From Centroberyx gerrardi (lineage: Eukaryota > Chordata > Actinopteri > Beryciformes > Berycidae), in NCBI RefSeq assembly GCF_048128805.1, contig NC_136008.1, positions 16,719,572 through 16,783,571 of the forward strand: a DNA stretch of 64,000 bases, read 5' to 3'. Shown here piece by piece: positions 35,101-50,300 of the stretch. The position numbers and the translations under genes are program-made. The notes under the pieces are model-generated. The model had not been told where the DNA came from. It searched no databases and worked only from the letters and a program-made list of their open reading frames with translations. Position 1 is the stretch's first letter; each line of letters starts with the position of its first letter.

Positions 35101-38100
35101 AAAATATAATACCATTGAGGTCTATTTGTGCACACACAGTTTAGCTGAACATACTGCTGCACCATGTAAAAACACAGTATGATACATTTTTAGTACTCAA
35201 TTATTCATGCTTCACAGGTGCCAAAAGTTATAAAATAGAAGTGTATCAGGTAGTACAAATGAACATAAAAGGCTTACAAAATACATGCAGCTATGTAACA
35301 GTTTCAAGCTTGTAAGATCTTTCTCAGGCAGGCTGTGTTTTGTGTGTCAGATATTCTGTTACTAAATATTTTTGAAAAGATATGTTAAGTTTACATTTCA
35401 TTTAATAAGTAATTCTCAGTTATCAGTGATTTACTGTGGCATCGATGTGGTGTTGATATCGAGGTACCAAAGCTGGTATCAGTATCGAAGTCAAAATTTT
35501 GATATTGAAACAACCCTACTGCCTGGTAAAACAACAGAAGTCAGTTTCCTCTCTCAGTATCAAGCAAACAACTTGCCTAACATGAACAAGATCTATACCT
35601 ATATGCCATAACGGGTGAAATATCTAACACCCATTTCTCCAATTTTTTTCTAACCTACAGTCTTCAACACAACATAAACCGAAACAGAAAAAAAATGCAT
35701 GCAGATACACTGGAGGCCATTACTCACATGGGCAAGTCTTTGGTGCAAGGGTCCCACACTTTTGGGTCTTGGCTGTTGAACCAATTGAATACTTCTTCCA
35801 GAAGCTGAAAAATCAATGATGAATTCTTAGACAGCTGCATTCTACCCTTGTTACATGGAGTCCCTTCCAAGTTTCTCACAGACTCCCATCCACCACAAGC
35901 CCTGCCTCCCCCGTATGAAAATGTGCCATAACTGCCAAAGTTGACAACAGGGTGTGTGCAAATTCTATCCAGTCAAATTAAATTATTTTTTTTAAGACCA
36001 TTTTAATGCCAGGTACTTTTTAAGCCATTTTTATGGCCAGGACCATATAAGACCATTCTCGCAATGGAAAAGAACGTGACAATGAAACTAACTGTAGACC
36101 TAGCAGAATACAGGTCTGATTTCTCACAAAGAAAAACAGCGCACCATGAAACCATAACATTTTGAGGACATCTAAAACTGAATTTAAGACGTAAATTGTT
36201 TTATTTAACTATATTCAAGACCTTTTAAGGCCTCAAGATTCAGATTATATGATTTAAGACAATGTAAGACTTTGTAAGGACCTGCAGGCACCTTGTACAA
36301 ATAAGAACTCTGTACAATGAAATTAAATGAATCTTAATAATGTGGTATGTAATAAACATGAGGCAGGCAATCTAATATTTAGCACTAGTACGTCTTTCAC
36401 ATCATGGTTCCAATATTTCAGTCCTGAGTAGTTGTTGATAGTTATGTTTCTGCTCGTAGATAAATTATGCCTATGGAAACACAGGTATAAAAGAAAAAAG
36501 TAATGTTTCCTTGTTTGTTACACTGTACAACTTAACATTAAGTGGTGCTCAAAGAAAAGGCTTCTGTTGATCTCGTGTCCTGAGTTAGTACCTTCAAGTA
36601 GTAAGAGCGTGCCAGGGCAGTTGGTCTCTCCTCCTCTGGAAGATTCTCCTCCTGCTCAAGTCTCTTCCGCACCACTTGAACCACATCCTCATGGAATGTT
36701 TTCTATAAAGACAAATGGCAATTTTCAATTTTCAATACCCCATTGGGTTATATGTCCTACAAACCAGAATGCCAAAACTAGGTATTGAAGTCAAGTGCTA
36801 CAAGCACACCGACATATGGAAGAACATTTATTCTTATGCCTGTACAGCATATCTAATTTCTTAGTGGAATCAATTTTTTTCAAAGTCCATACAGCCACAT
36901 GAAATTACAATCACATTTGTTTTAGCACTGACTGAATAGTGTTTAAGAAACAGCGACAACTGCCCCCGTTCAGATATTAGATGACAAGTTGTGGACTGAC
37001 CAACGTAGTGTAAAGGCCTTTGTCAAACTTCTTGCCCACAGCTCGGAGGTCACAGGCCGGCTGGCCTTCTATTCCACTGTCAGGGTCAACCAAGTTTTCA
37101 CACTGCAGTACAAAGATATATTTAATACATTTGCAATTATAACAGTAGTACAACATAGGTTACATAAGGACAAGTAAGAGTAACATGTTCTAGTAACTGT
37201 GCTCAAGGTCTAATGATATGGCACAATTCAAGAAGTGATCCAATCAATGGATGTATCGTTAAAACAATATTTCTACAGTGACGTTCTGTAGGCATATTCT
37301 ACACCATGTGACAAACTTATTTTCTAATTGCTGCCATAATTAAATATTTGAACCAAATTTCACAAAAACGAGGCAGAGTCTCCTACCTGTGAGCAGGAAA
37401 CAAGGTGCTGGGTGAGTGTAGAGGAAAGCAAGCAAGCCAGCACCTTCTCCACCCCTGCCCTGAGCTCAATATAGAGGAGCTCTCTCCAGGCACTGGGCTG
37501 GGTCAGACTGCACGGCCGACACGAGTACACCACACTCTCTGGCAAGCTGGATAGTATCTCATACAGGTCATCTGAAATGATTTTACAGGAGAGAGGGCTT
37601 AGTGAACTGTAGAGTGGGAAATGGCACATGACTCAGCACTAGTTATGTCATGTGCTGGAACACTTTTGTAAGTACTTAGTTTAGTGCAGTATGTTTGTAC
37701 AATTTGGAGTACTTTAGGTTTTAGAGATTTTCATCAAGTATCTACATCGTAATATTGTGTACTTAAAATAGTTCTCCATAGGTTAATACACCGGAATAAG
37801 TAAAGTGTTACCAGAACTTCCAACCTCAAAAAAATTACCTGTTAGATCCTCACACTTGGCATGCACCCAGTGGTTACAGGTGCCACACTGCATCATCTGA
37901 CTGTCATAATCATTGTCCTCATAGCATTTGAAGCAGATTGGACAGTAGTTACCTTATGAGAGAGAGATAAAGGGAAAGAGCCAGTAAGAGAAAATCAGCC
38001 TCAACATAGACCTGTAATGTTAGATAGTCCAGGAGCCAACGAATCACAGAATGAAACCCAAATGCACTGTCATGGTAAGTACTCTCCTCACCCTGGTCAT

Positions 38101-41100
38101 AGAGGTTTGAACAGTCTGGACAGAGTCCTTTATCGTGGTTCCAGTCAGTGTCCCAACTCTTCCCTGGTGTGACTCCACAACTTTTACACCGGATGCATGT
38201 CATACACACCTGCATGGAAACCATCATAGCAGCACCACCAATCAATGTATTGCAAACTCAACATGTCTAAAGTGAACTTCTACACCGTCGTGTTTTGATA
38301 AATTTGAACCTACCCAGGCCTTCCTCTTCTTGTTCTGTTTGGGATAGTTGGGTCCCAAACAGGAAGCATGATAACAGTTCTGGCAGCGCTCACACTCCAA
38401 CAAAGGCTGAGGGAGAGATGAAATACGTAGCTTATTGACTGAACAACATTATTACTGAGAAGCGGGATAGTGTAAAATAATAAATAAAAAAATCAGTGTG
38501 TACCTTTGAGTGCTTGTTTTTCCTGCCACACACATGGCAAAACTTGCAGCGGCGACAGCACCAGTTTTCCTTGTTCTCCTCAGAGGGGCGCTCCGCTGGC
38601 TCAAGGCAAAACTGGTGGAAGGGTTCACAGCATACTTGGCAATACAGCATCTGCGAAAAGGGTTCCCAATAAGCATGCCGTTATCATTTAAAATTGGGTT
38701 CAAAATCAACCTTAGCTTTACAGGCTGCTATGAGACAGCTCCAAAAAAGTAAGTAAAAGCTCCTCCCACTGTATCCTGTAGGTTTAGATTTGTCCCTACT
38801 GTTTCTACCGGAAGAGCTAGAGAGGCTAGAGGTACACAATCATAAGAGATTTTTATTTGCCATTCGGACATGGGTTATGTTCTACACACTTAACGTCTAA
38901 TTTGCACAATATCATAACAATCAAAATGTTATAAACGTGAATTGTCATGTTTGGCATATTGGGCCTGGTTTAGAACAGTTTTTTTTTTCTGCGAAAATGT
39001 GTTCTTTTAACAGCTGGGCTAGTTACTGTACGTTTTGTAGCTGACATGTTGATCAAAGTTTCACGTTTACGTATATTCATGGATGAAAGGAGTTGGAGGG
39101 GGGGGCTAACACTAGTGTACACAGGGGAATTAACTTTTGTTTAGTGCAATGTTTTGTTACATTTCTTTGATTTATTTTTTGTAAGAGATTTTGACTTATA
39201 GCAGCCTAGTTATGCCCATTTTTTGCAATACTGGTACACTGCTCTCCTTTCTTATTGTGGAAAATATGACGAGAGGGGATAATATTACTGCATTTGGGAA
39301 TCTTTTTGTGCTTTTTTTCCATCTGCACTGCCTTAGTCCTTAGCCTTGGGTCAGATTTCATTCCGCAACGCAATTATAAAAGACCTTACTATTCACAAGA
39401 GTAAAAAGGATTTAAGGTGGTGGGAAAGGCAAAAACAACAGACAAACTATCTCAGGTGTCACAGGGCTAAGTTACCTCATGTTGTCCTTTACTGGCACAG
39501 AGAAGGCAGACACAAGGCGGTATGAGGGGCACAGAGGTCAGTATACTTAGGCCACCCATATTCCAGACATTCTCCAGAGTACAGTCCTCCTGCAAACAAG
39601 ACACCATGTGCACAGCACAAACAACAGCTGAGAAAAGACTGCTCACACGAGTTATCATAACATTTTGCCTGCTGACCAATACCTACTAAACAAACAGGTC
39701 CCATTTACTTCAATAGTTTTGGAGAACATCGAGATGGAACTGTGGGTGTGACTATGTGGCTGGTGGTCATACAAACATCAATGGAGTTTCAATGGAGGAG
39801 AGTACATAGTGATAGAATTTTCAGTTTTGGGTGAACTGTTCCTTTAAGCTAAGGTCAAGTCCAAGATTTTTATACAGGTAAATAATTTGTACTCAGATTA
39901 AGATCAAGAGAGTGTCACTGAAAAGATCAGTTAAGGACACAGAGCCCAGGTACCACTACAACAGTCATATTGTTTTTAGAATCAAGAAATAAACACTGAC
40001 CTCTAGTGGACAAAACATGACGATGTTATGTTAAGTGATGCATTAACAATACCCACAATTTTCCATGTTTGATATTTGGAATTATGGCCATATGAGATTA
40101 ATATACATTCTGTAGAACAAATAATATTGTAAGAAAAACTGATTACCATATCTTTGTTACACAGTATGTTGAATAAAATGTGGTGGATAGGTTTAATCAA
40201 AACAGCGTACAGTACCAATATTTACATTTTTAGAAAAGGTGGCACCATGTAGGAATTTAACCCCTAAGCCTGACAGTGTCATTTCCAAGTTGTACCCACT
40301 GAACTTCGTGGGACAAGAACTTGATATTACAATATAGTAACAATGTAATGTAAATAGTGTCCAACCTTGAAGTCTACTCTGATCTTGTGAGTAGGTTCAG
40401 AAGACTCTGTGTCTCTCTCCTCAAACCCATGAGCCAAGGCAGCCAGGACACTGGGAGGAGTCTGCTCCAAAGGACCCTGAGAGAAAGAGAGACCCATGAC
40501 TTGAATGTAGGCAGCAATAAACCCCCTTTAGTCTGGTTCACGCTTCATGCAGAAACAAACGTGGTGGAGTGCAAAGGGTCAAAAAGATGTAATTATGGCC
40601 GAAAACAACTGGGCACGCTAGCTGCATTTGAGAATCACAACGCAGACAGCACCAGTTATGCAGATGCAACTCAGTCGAGGATTGGCTGAACACAGCAGAA
40701 CTGGAACCACTTGCCGATTCCAGCGCAGGATTTTTTTCCTGTTGGTGTGATTTGGATGGCTGAATTTTCCTATAGCGAAATTGGGAGCCCACTCCTGAAA
40801 AAGACAGCATGGCCCGGATTTTGCAAAAAAGGCACATGAAAGACTGAGACCGTCTCTCAGCCACACCTCGCTTTAGTCTCTGCCTGCGTGTCCTGCAGTC
40901 TATAAAACGTCACTCCCTTGCCAAGTAAAATGATAGGGCTTTATACAAAATTGTCAACATTTATATGTTTTTCAACTCACTGTGTTCTGTTTTATACAGC
41001 CAGCCACTGCAGTCATCTATAGTAATTACTGCTATACTGACCAGCAGCTGAGTGATCCATTTGGGATTCCAGCCAGAAACACCTCCAACACTTCCAGACA

Positions 41101-41358
41101 GGACAGGACATAATTTTTCTGCTTTCACCCAGACACTGCGACTCGCTGCCTTGATGACAATTGCCACAAACACACGTTGGATAGGCTGAACCGAGGCCTT
41201 GCCACTATTCAGAGTCATAATTACTCACCTTCTCAGTTTTACGCCGCCCAGGAGGAACACGGTGTGAGCTGGACCTTCGATGCCTGACTTCCTCATCTGA
41301 AATGTCTCCCAGGAATCCATCCAGTGACACAAAGTCTTTGGAGGGGAAAAAAGCAGGG

Positions 41359-41398
<40 letters not shown>

Positions 41399-44300
41399 CA
41401 AGACTAAGCACTTGGCTGATTGGGTCTTATATTTTTTAAACCAAGCCCAATATGAACTCCCACAAAAACAAAAGTTTTCAGAGATGTGTGAAAAACAAAA
41501 AACATACATAAATAGATGATTATTTTCTCAAGTAGTAAGGTTAAGAATATGAGACTAGGTAAACTGGCATTGTTGATGTCATTATGTTAATAAATCTAAA
41601 TAAATAAATCTACCCACATTTGAGATTTATCAAAGGAATAGCAGTTACAGAAGTGTCTCCTCTTGTGTCTGCAAGACTGATAAATGAAGTGTCTCATCTA
41701 CTCTTCAGCCATGTTCCTGAGTATTAATCTACCTTGACTGAAACGCGGTCCAGGGCCCCTTCTTCTGGCTGGGGAGGCTGAGCTTGAGACAGCTTTGACG
41801 TCTAGATCCGAGTCGTAGTCCACCAGGTCAAAGTAGACGCGGGGTTTCACAACACGCTTTGGCTGTTTCCTTACAGACGGACTCTGACTGTCACCCTGGA
41901 GACCAGATGGTGACTCCGCAGCACCCTCGTTCCCTTCCTCATTACTTGAATGGCCCCCACTGAGAGAAGACCGCCTACGCTTAGAGGGACCTTAAAGGAA
42001 AAAGGAGCAATGTAGCTGACACACTGAATGTTAAGCCAATATTATGGTAATATGAAGGTTACATATGTGAGGAATCACCTTTAGGGACTGTTCTGCCACT
42101 TAGGCGGCGCGCTTTCCTCTCTTCAATCTGATCACATCTCTTATACCTTCAGATTAAAAAAGGAAAGTAGAATTCATTTTCATTTTGGAGAAAACACATA
42201 CATAAATCTAAAATCGGTATTGCGCCTGGCCCATCTACAATTAATGTGCTAAATATAGATTCTTGTTAAATTAACCAAACCAGACAATCAAAAGTGAACT
42301 TACACACAACACTGGCGTTTTGTATTGGGACCACCAAACTTGGGTTTGTCAAGGCAGTTCATGCACTTGCCACAATCGTCCTCATGGTTGCAGCCTTTGC
42401 ACACTCCACACCTCCGAGACCGGTACCCAAATGGCCCGAGTCCCTTCCTTTTCACAAAACCAGTTGGCTTCTTGACCTTGGTGACCTTTTGATCCGACAG
42501 CCCAGGACTGTCTGACTCTGAGGGAGACCCAATGTCTGCAACATCAACAGATAACCAAGAAGAGAGGGAAATGAATACCAGCTAAATGCTGCTAAATTTT
42601 GGCTATGGCTAGTAAGCTTGTCTCCTCTACCGGTTACTTTAGCAGCTCATCAATCATCATCTTTTAGGATCATGTGTCATTTTGGCGTGGAGCCTAACTT
42701 ATTCACGGGTGGCCATAGTAACACTAACATTGTTAGTTGGTGATACCAGCACATAATTTGGTGGCACTAATATTTTGGCTTCACACACAGTAATAAAAAT
42801 GTTGTCTATTGAAATATGTTGCCCCTAGGAATTGATGTTGTTGTGCCTAAAATGTATCATTGTGCTGTATCAATTGGATAAACGTTAATAAAAATGCTAC
42901 AGTAGATAATAAAGTAGGCAATATTTGACAGTTCTATTCATATCCTCTTTATACCAGATTTTGGTTTGTCGTTCATCATTCAAGTGAATTCTCATTTGTT
43001 TTTATCCAAAAGGTCAATCCCAGACAAACAAATCAAAGAGTTGGTCTTCCTTATGACAGACTGGAAAAAACGTATTTCACAGACAACCAAGTAAAATCAC
43101 ACCAACTAATGATGGGCTAAATCTCTGCAATAGTGTGATTAATAGGGAAGCAGGGTAGCAATAGGCCAACTGTAAATTTGAGTCACATCTCAGCAACATG
43201 GGTATCATAGAGAACTCCCACTTTCCCAGGCGCATTTACTACTTTAGGTCACTAATGTGCATCAACTGGTAATTACAATATGCCCTTGAATACAGCACTT
43301 GAATGCAGCATTTGATTCAGGTAATGTTTCTCCGCAAATCCCAAAGCAAACTCTCCATATCACCTCTGGCTGATTCTGAGACTTTTCAAATCTTTTCCCA
43401 AGTTTAGCTCATGGCCCAGAGAGATTATTATTGACCCAAAATAGATTATTATTTTCCCCCGAAAGCCGCCTACTTTGCGTTTATTGCTTTTGGCTACTGT
43501 TCGAACACTGACAAAGTGGAACGCGTTTAATTCAATCATTTTCTGCTTTGGGTTGTGTAGGTTAATACATCGGCTTTCTGTAATTTTAACTAGGGTTAGT
43601 CAATACTAATCTGAATGCATGACCTGGCCAAATTGCATTAATCAGTTTCCAAAGAACTTGAATACCTAACGACAGAAACCAGTGAGTGTCAGGCAAGGGA
43701 GTGGCAGCAGTTCTGAGCAGAGCCCGACCAGCTCTGCCTTTCTATGGACTAGCCTTTATCAGAAATTAGCTATAGGCTATTCTTCGATAGCCTTAGAATA
43801 CACAATTCATTACTTTTGTGTTTTTAGGGAAAGGATCAAAAGTCAGTGGCACTATTGGAAAAAAATAGTTGCAAATGGGATTGGTCAAACTGGAGGCCTG
43901 GGAAGTTGACAATGAATTCAGGGATCTATCAGCCACTCGATCCAGTGGATGAAAACAAATACTTTCCTACCCTGTATCCAAGTCACAAGAACTTTTATAG
44001 GCATATTTCTATAGACAGAATGCAGTGGACAAGATTGCTATTCAGCTCGCATCTACCTTTAGTAATGGCTGAGGGGGAAATTCCAGTTCTTTCATGCAAC
44101 GGCAGGGCGCTAAGTCTGGGGATGTCATCTGGTACTACGGCACGAGGCTGCCCCAGCACCACCGCTGCAGCGCGGCACACATGCTTTATACGTGGGCCCC
44201 CTGCTCTACGGAACTCCTGGCACAGGGGGGAGAGATGCTGCGGCTGAAAGAGAGAATTCAGAATATAGATAAAACTAATTTATGGTTGTTTCATAATATG

Positions 44301-47300
44301 AAACAAAAAAAAATATAAAAATAAAACTATAATATAGATAAAAAGGACTGAGGTATTGATTTGAAGAAGTTGGAATTAACAAGGGCCTCAATTCGATTCA
44401 AATAATAATGAATTAATAATTTAATATTAGCACCTTTCAGTGCATTACATTTGATAGGCTTCAATTTTTATAAATTTTGCAACTTTTGACTACGGCAAAA
44501 CAGCAAATATACAATCATTACACATTTGTAAACACAACTACTATGGTTTTTCTTTTTTAAGAATGTGGAAAACATGATTAATATAATCATTTTCAAAGAA
44601 TTAAAGGCTTCAAATAAATGCCATAACATATTAGTAAAACCAGGAGAGACAGAACCAGGATTTTTAGTTGATTTGCCCTCAGCCCTATTGATTTGTACTC
44701 TTACTTGTCCTTGAGGCGGTTCTGTCTTGAGTGGGACATTGGAATCAAGCTGCACCTTCTGTTTCCTCCTCTGTCTCTTAGAGGTCACATCTCTAGACCT
44801 GGTGCCAGGCGGGCCAGATAAAAGCTAAAGGATTTATGGACAAAACAAGGCATCACTATGAGCTTCAGCAAAATAGCAAAGCACACTGCAATATTCAAAA
44901 CAATCGTGTTTATCAAATTTTGCCAGTATGACAGACAAGCTTATTCAATTAATAATAAACATGAAAGACTATAATGACTGAGTGACTGAGCATGGCCTTA
45001 CCCCAGATGACTTGAGCTGTTTCTGCTGGTCAATTTTAATGAGCTGGACCTTGGCTTTCTTGAGGAGGTTGAACATTCTTTTATTTGCACCAGTGAGGCG
45101 TACTCTCTGTGAGGCTCCCTTCTCCACAGACTCAGGATGGTCACCTTCAACACTTGCGCCCCTCTCATGTCCTGACTGCAGCTTTCCTGTTAGATGTCAA
45201 GTTTATTTATATGGCCCTTTATCACAAGCACGTCTCAAAGGGCTTTACATACCATAGCATATACATGTCATATACCATAGTACACATATACATGCCATAT
45301 ACTTCTTTAAACACATTCACGCTCACATTCATGCCTTTGGCCAATTTAGAGTCCCCAATTCACCTGACCTGCATGTCTTTGGACTGTGGGAGGAAACTGT
45401 AGCACCCAGAGGAAAGCCACGCAAACATGGGGAGAACATGCAAACTCCACACAGAAAGGACCAGAGGCTGAGATTCAAACCCAGGACTTTCTTGCTGTGA
45501 GGCGACAGTGCTAATCACCGTACCGTCCATATTAAATAATAGAAAGTAATACATGCATGCCAATTTCATGTTCCATTTTATGTTCTTGCCATCAAGTTTG
45601 TGTAAATAATGCATGTACATACTGTGCTGGCTACAACATTAAATAACATGGTGATTCTGAATTATTTTGCTTACCTGAGAGTAATTTGGTAGCCTTTGTC
45701 TTCTCTTTCCCTGTTAAGTCCTCCTCTTCACCATATTGAAATGCAAGGAACTTGGAGTTCATAGTCCTGACACACACAGAAACTTTTCTCACCACTCCAG
45801 GGGTATCAAGGTCTTCTATCTTGAGCTTGGATTTGCCCTTCTCTGTGTTTGTATTCCGTTGCCTAAGGCTAATGCTCATAACCTCATCATCAAGCCCTTC
45901 TGCTAAATCAATGGGAGGCTGAATAGGTTTACTAACACTATCCATCTCTGTTGTCTTCCTGCTTCTGGGAAGTCCCGAGTGCAACTTCTTCAACCTTTCG
46001 TAAATCTTGAGGTGAGCCGTTTGTTTATTAAACTTGGAGGACTTTCTCTTTTTGTGAGCAATCTGGAGGTCAGTAGATGGGTCTGAGGGCATATCGAATG
46101 GTTTAGATAAAAATATATTCTCATACTTGTTCTCTGGAGTTTTGTCCAGTGTGTATACCTCTTCGCTAGACTCTCCTGGAACATGCCACTTGAAACTGGG
46201 GTTCCTCAGAAGAGACCTCCTCTTTTCAATTTTCCCACATTTTTTCTTGGAGAATAGGCTGTCAGTCATATCAGTGTTGTCATCTAGTTCCTGAGTTGAA
46301 AACAGATTGACATCCAATTGACCGTCACTCAATACATCCTCATCATCGCCTGGCAGGACAGGGGATATTGCTCTGCCAGCGCCATCATCTCGTCTCTTTC
46401 CTGGGCGTATTTGCAAGCCCAGTTGTAGACCCTTCTTTGGGGAGTTTCTTCGAGGCAAAACGGACATGCCAGCATCATCCATAAACCTTTGCGGGGTCTT
46501 GATCACGCGTGAGGACCTGGCACTTACAACAGGCATGATGAAGTGTTTGATGTTTTTGACAAACTTGGATTTACCAGGCTGGGCATCTAGCACGTCTCCT
46601 TGTGCTTCATCAACTAATGTGTCTGTTTCTTCCTGCTTCAAACACTCTTTGTCAAGCCCTATTCCTACCAGCTTAGATATGGTTTTAGATTGTGCTCTTG
46701 GTCTTTTAGAGGCAATGAATTGAAGGCCTGTCTTTCTTCTTTTGTACTTTTTATGTACTCCAATAAGTTTAGAGCTCTGGGCCGGTGTGGATGCTGCCAC
46801 TGGGGTGGAAATTTCATTGTCCTCCTCAACACTTCGAGTCTTCTGACTTGCAGGTAATTTAGTTGAAGCAAACTTCCCATCTCTGGTCCTGTGCCTTTGT
46901 TTCTGTCGCTGTCCAATCAAACTTTTCCGCCTCTTTTTTCCATGTTTGAATCTCCTTTGTAAGCATGATTTTTTCTGATCACTTGCTTGATGTTCTGATA
47001 CCAAAGACTCTTGACTATCTATTAACTGAATGTCTGTTTCCTCTTTAACCACTGGTTGAACGTCCTCCTCTCCCACTGATACAGTGTCCTCTTTTGCCTC
47101 TGGTTGGGTGCAATCTTTTGCTTCTGTCCGAATTACTTCTTTTACCACGGGCTGAGTGTCCTCATTTACCACAGATTGTGTGTCAGTAGGTTCAGCTGCA
47201 GCCAACTCTGTGTTCAGAGTAGATTCAGGAAAGACAACAGACTTCTTCCTTTGAACAGACCTCTTTTTCATTGAACGATTAGTTCTCAATCTTTTAGGTT

Positions 47301-50300
47301 TGGAAGGCACAGGCAATGGTTTGGCCTCTTTTGTCTGTGGTTCTACCTCACTCTTCTGCTTCTGTTGAGGAACTTTAGCAGGCACCAGTGAGGAATCGTC
47401 AGAAATCTGGGAGGAATCTTTATCAGGAACTTGAGAGGAGTTTGTATTGGTTATCTGTGAGGTGTCTTCAGCCAAAACCTGACAGGAGTCTTCAGGAAGA
47501 ACATGTGGGGTGGTATCTTCAGTCAATACCTGAGGAGAATCTTCAATGTGCACCTGTGCAGTATCTTCAGCCTCTGGACTTTTTCTAAGCCTCCGTTTTT
47601 GCGTCGTCAATGGCTTATGACTATCACACTTTGTTTGTGGTATAGCAGGGTTGGATGCTCTTCTCCTTAGTCTCGTTGTTGGCATGACCTGTGTATCTAC
47701 ACTAGATGTTTTATCCTCAGAAACTCCACTTAAATCTTTAATGACATCCTCTTTCTTTTCAGGCGTAGGACTAACTTGCTGAATTAAAAACGATGGCTTT
47801 GAGCTTTTATGTTTACCAGGTGAGGAGACCTTTTTTATCTGAAGAGGTGGAACTTTCCCACAATCCGTTTTAGTGGTTTCTTGTGGGTGGGGTTCCGTTA
47901 CATGTTCCACTTCAACTTCCACCTGTAAAGTGGACTTGTCCTCAAATGGCGTGTCAGTCTTGTTTTGGGAACACTTCTCATTATTATCAGTGTTGTAAAT
48001 CTCTTGTGGGGCTGAACTATCTATTCTTGATTTTTTATCTATCCCTGCTTTTTTATCTATCCCCTCCAAACACTTAATGACACTGGTGTCAGAAAGAGTG
48101 GATTGATCCACTTCACTTATGCTCCTCTCTGTTACTTTGACAGTGTTTTCTGCAGCGTTTGTTTGGCTTCCTCCCTTCACTAATGTTAAAGTCCACACAA
48201 ATTTACTCCGCTTTTTCTTTCGAGAAGAATTCTTCCCACTAGATTGAGCATCGTATTTTGGGTTTCTGATCCGAATCAACTTTAAACCTGGGATCCTTGT
48301 GTCCTCACTTTTCAAAGGCAAGCTGTCACTGGATTCAACAGCTAGTTTATCAGGCTCTATGGATAATGGATTATGGATTTCTGGCACTGTAACATCCTTA
48401 TTCAACCTCCTGCTTTGCCTACGTCTATCATTTCTTGTCAGTGGTTTGGCCTCCTCTATTCTTGAAACTTCTAACGTCGACTCTGCCGGACTGACTTCAT
48501 TTGGACTCTGATTTTCTGGTTCAGTTGCAAGATCTGAGACTCTTTTAGAGAGTGGGTTAGTGACTCTACTGCTCCTACGGATCATCAGTTGATTAACTTC
48601 AGAATCTTGCTCTGTCACTATGTCTTTTTGCTTTAACTTCTTTATATTTGTTTTTGGCTCTATATTCCCACTCTCCTGCACAATGTCAACTTGGCCTGCT
48701 GATTTTTTCTCCTTTGATTTTTGGTCATCAACCTCAACTTTGTCGCTAGTCTGCCAGCCAGGTTCTGTTGTCTTTGAGGCAGATCTTCCACGCCTTCTTG
48801 CAGGTACAGCTCCCCCTCCTTTATCCTCTGTGTCATGTCCATCATCATGTGGTTCAGTTTTTAATTTGACATGAGCACTTGAAATCTGGTCACCTTGAAT
48901 TTCCTTAGCTTTAGGCTGATCCTGAAATCCTTTTATCTTCAACTTCTTCAGAGATTTTTTATGAGCCTCCTTTACCTTTTTCACTTTCTTTTTGGCCACC
49001 AACTTAATAGTAATCCTTGGTGCTGTTGAAGAGGCTCCGCTTTTAGTGGACTGTCTCTCCATAGTGTTTTTTCCTTTTGAACCCTTCCTGCCATCCTTTG
49101 CAGGCTCTGCTTCGGGAGATAAACTGTGAAAATCTGACATGGATTTTACATCTTTTTCAGGATCGGGAGCGGTAAGAGCTGTCTCCACTGTTGCAGTCTC
49201 GAGTGGTAGCTTCTCGCTTTGTCGTTTAGATTTTGCGTTGACAGGATCACCTACAAAACACAACACATCACAGAAATAACATTATAAAATCCCCGACTCC
49301 TCCTCTGAATGCAGAACTAGGATGGAAGTACCTCTTTGCAATATGTTTCGTGCTTAGTACAAACTCGTGAGTTGTTCATAAATTACATCTAATATGATGT
49401 GTGCAGTAAATTTTTACCTTTGGAAGGATGTTGCCGGGACCGTAAAGGTCCTTTGTAGCCTTTTCTCTCAGCTACAAATCCTCTGAAATCATCTCCCTAG
49501 AAAACAACAACAGGTAATAAACACATGAAGCAACTGAACACCCCCTGTGCTGGAGGCTACTATTCCTTTACCAAAGATAATGTTTAATCTATAGCATTCA
49601 TGTCAAATTCTAGAGTGAAAAATAAAATATGTCTACTCTGCAGACTAAGCAGATATTCAAAGTAACCAGACCTCACCTACGACTCATCAAAAATGAAATA
49701 ACTTTTTAATTTCTCAGCATGTTCATAGTGAGGGATGGATTCAGTTCAAGCATAATCACTATCCTATCAATACATTCAGCAAAACAGTAGGCTACATGTT
49801 TGTCTTATCATATTGGACAAATGGCTAGGTGTAACATAAAACAGGTTATTTTATTGCAATATCAATGACAGACCATGCACAATTATTTCCATTCTCTCCT
49901 CATTCAAACAAAATCTTCTAGTTCATCCCGTCTGATTTACATGAAATAAAACGTCAATACAGCCCACAGCTAGGAACAGGAAGGTAAATGCATTTAGCTA
50001 GTTAAGGTAACTCTTCCTGAACTTTTCGTTATGTAGCTAAATGTTATCAAGATTATTCACTAGATCATGCAAGCGCAAGTCTCTAAAACCTTTTGTGAAT
50101 CATTAATGCAGTTAGGCTTTATACCCATACTACCTACAATATCAGCAAGTAAAGGTGAGTCTGGACAATTCCCTCCAATTATGTTATAGTTCATTGTGCT
50201 TGCAGATACCACCTGGAAGCCTATTCTAGCTACATTCCGGTGAATACAGATTAGACATTAACGACTCTGTATATTTGTAGGGAGCTATTAACTCTAACAA

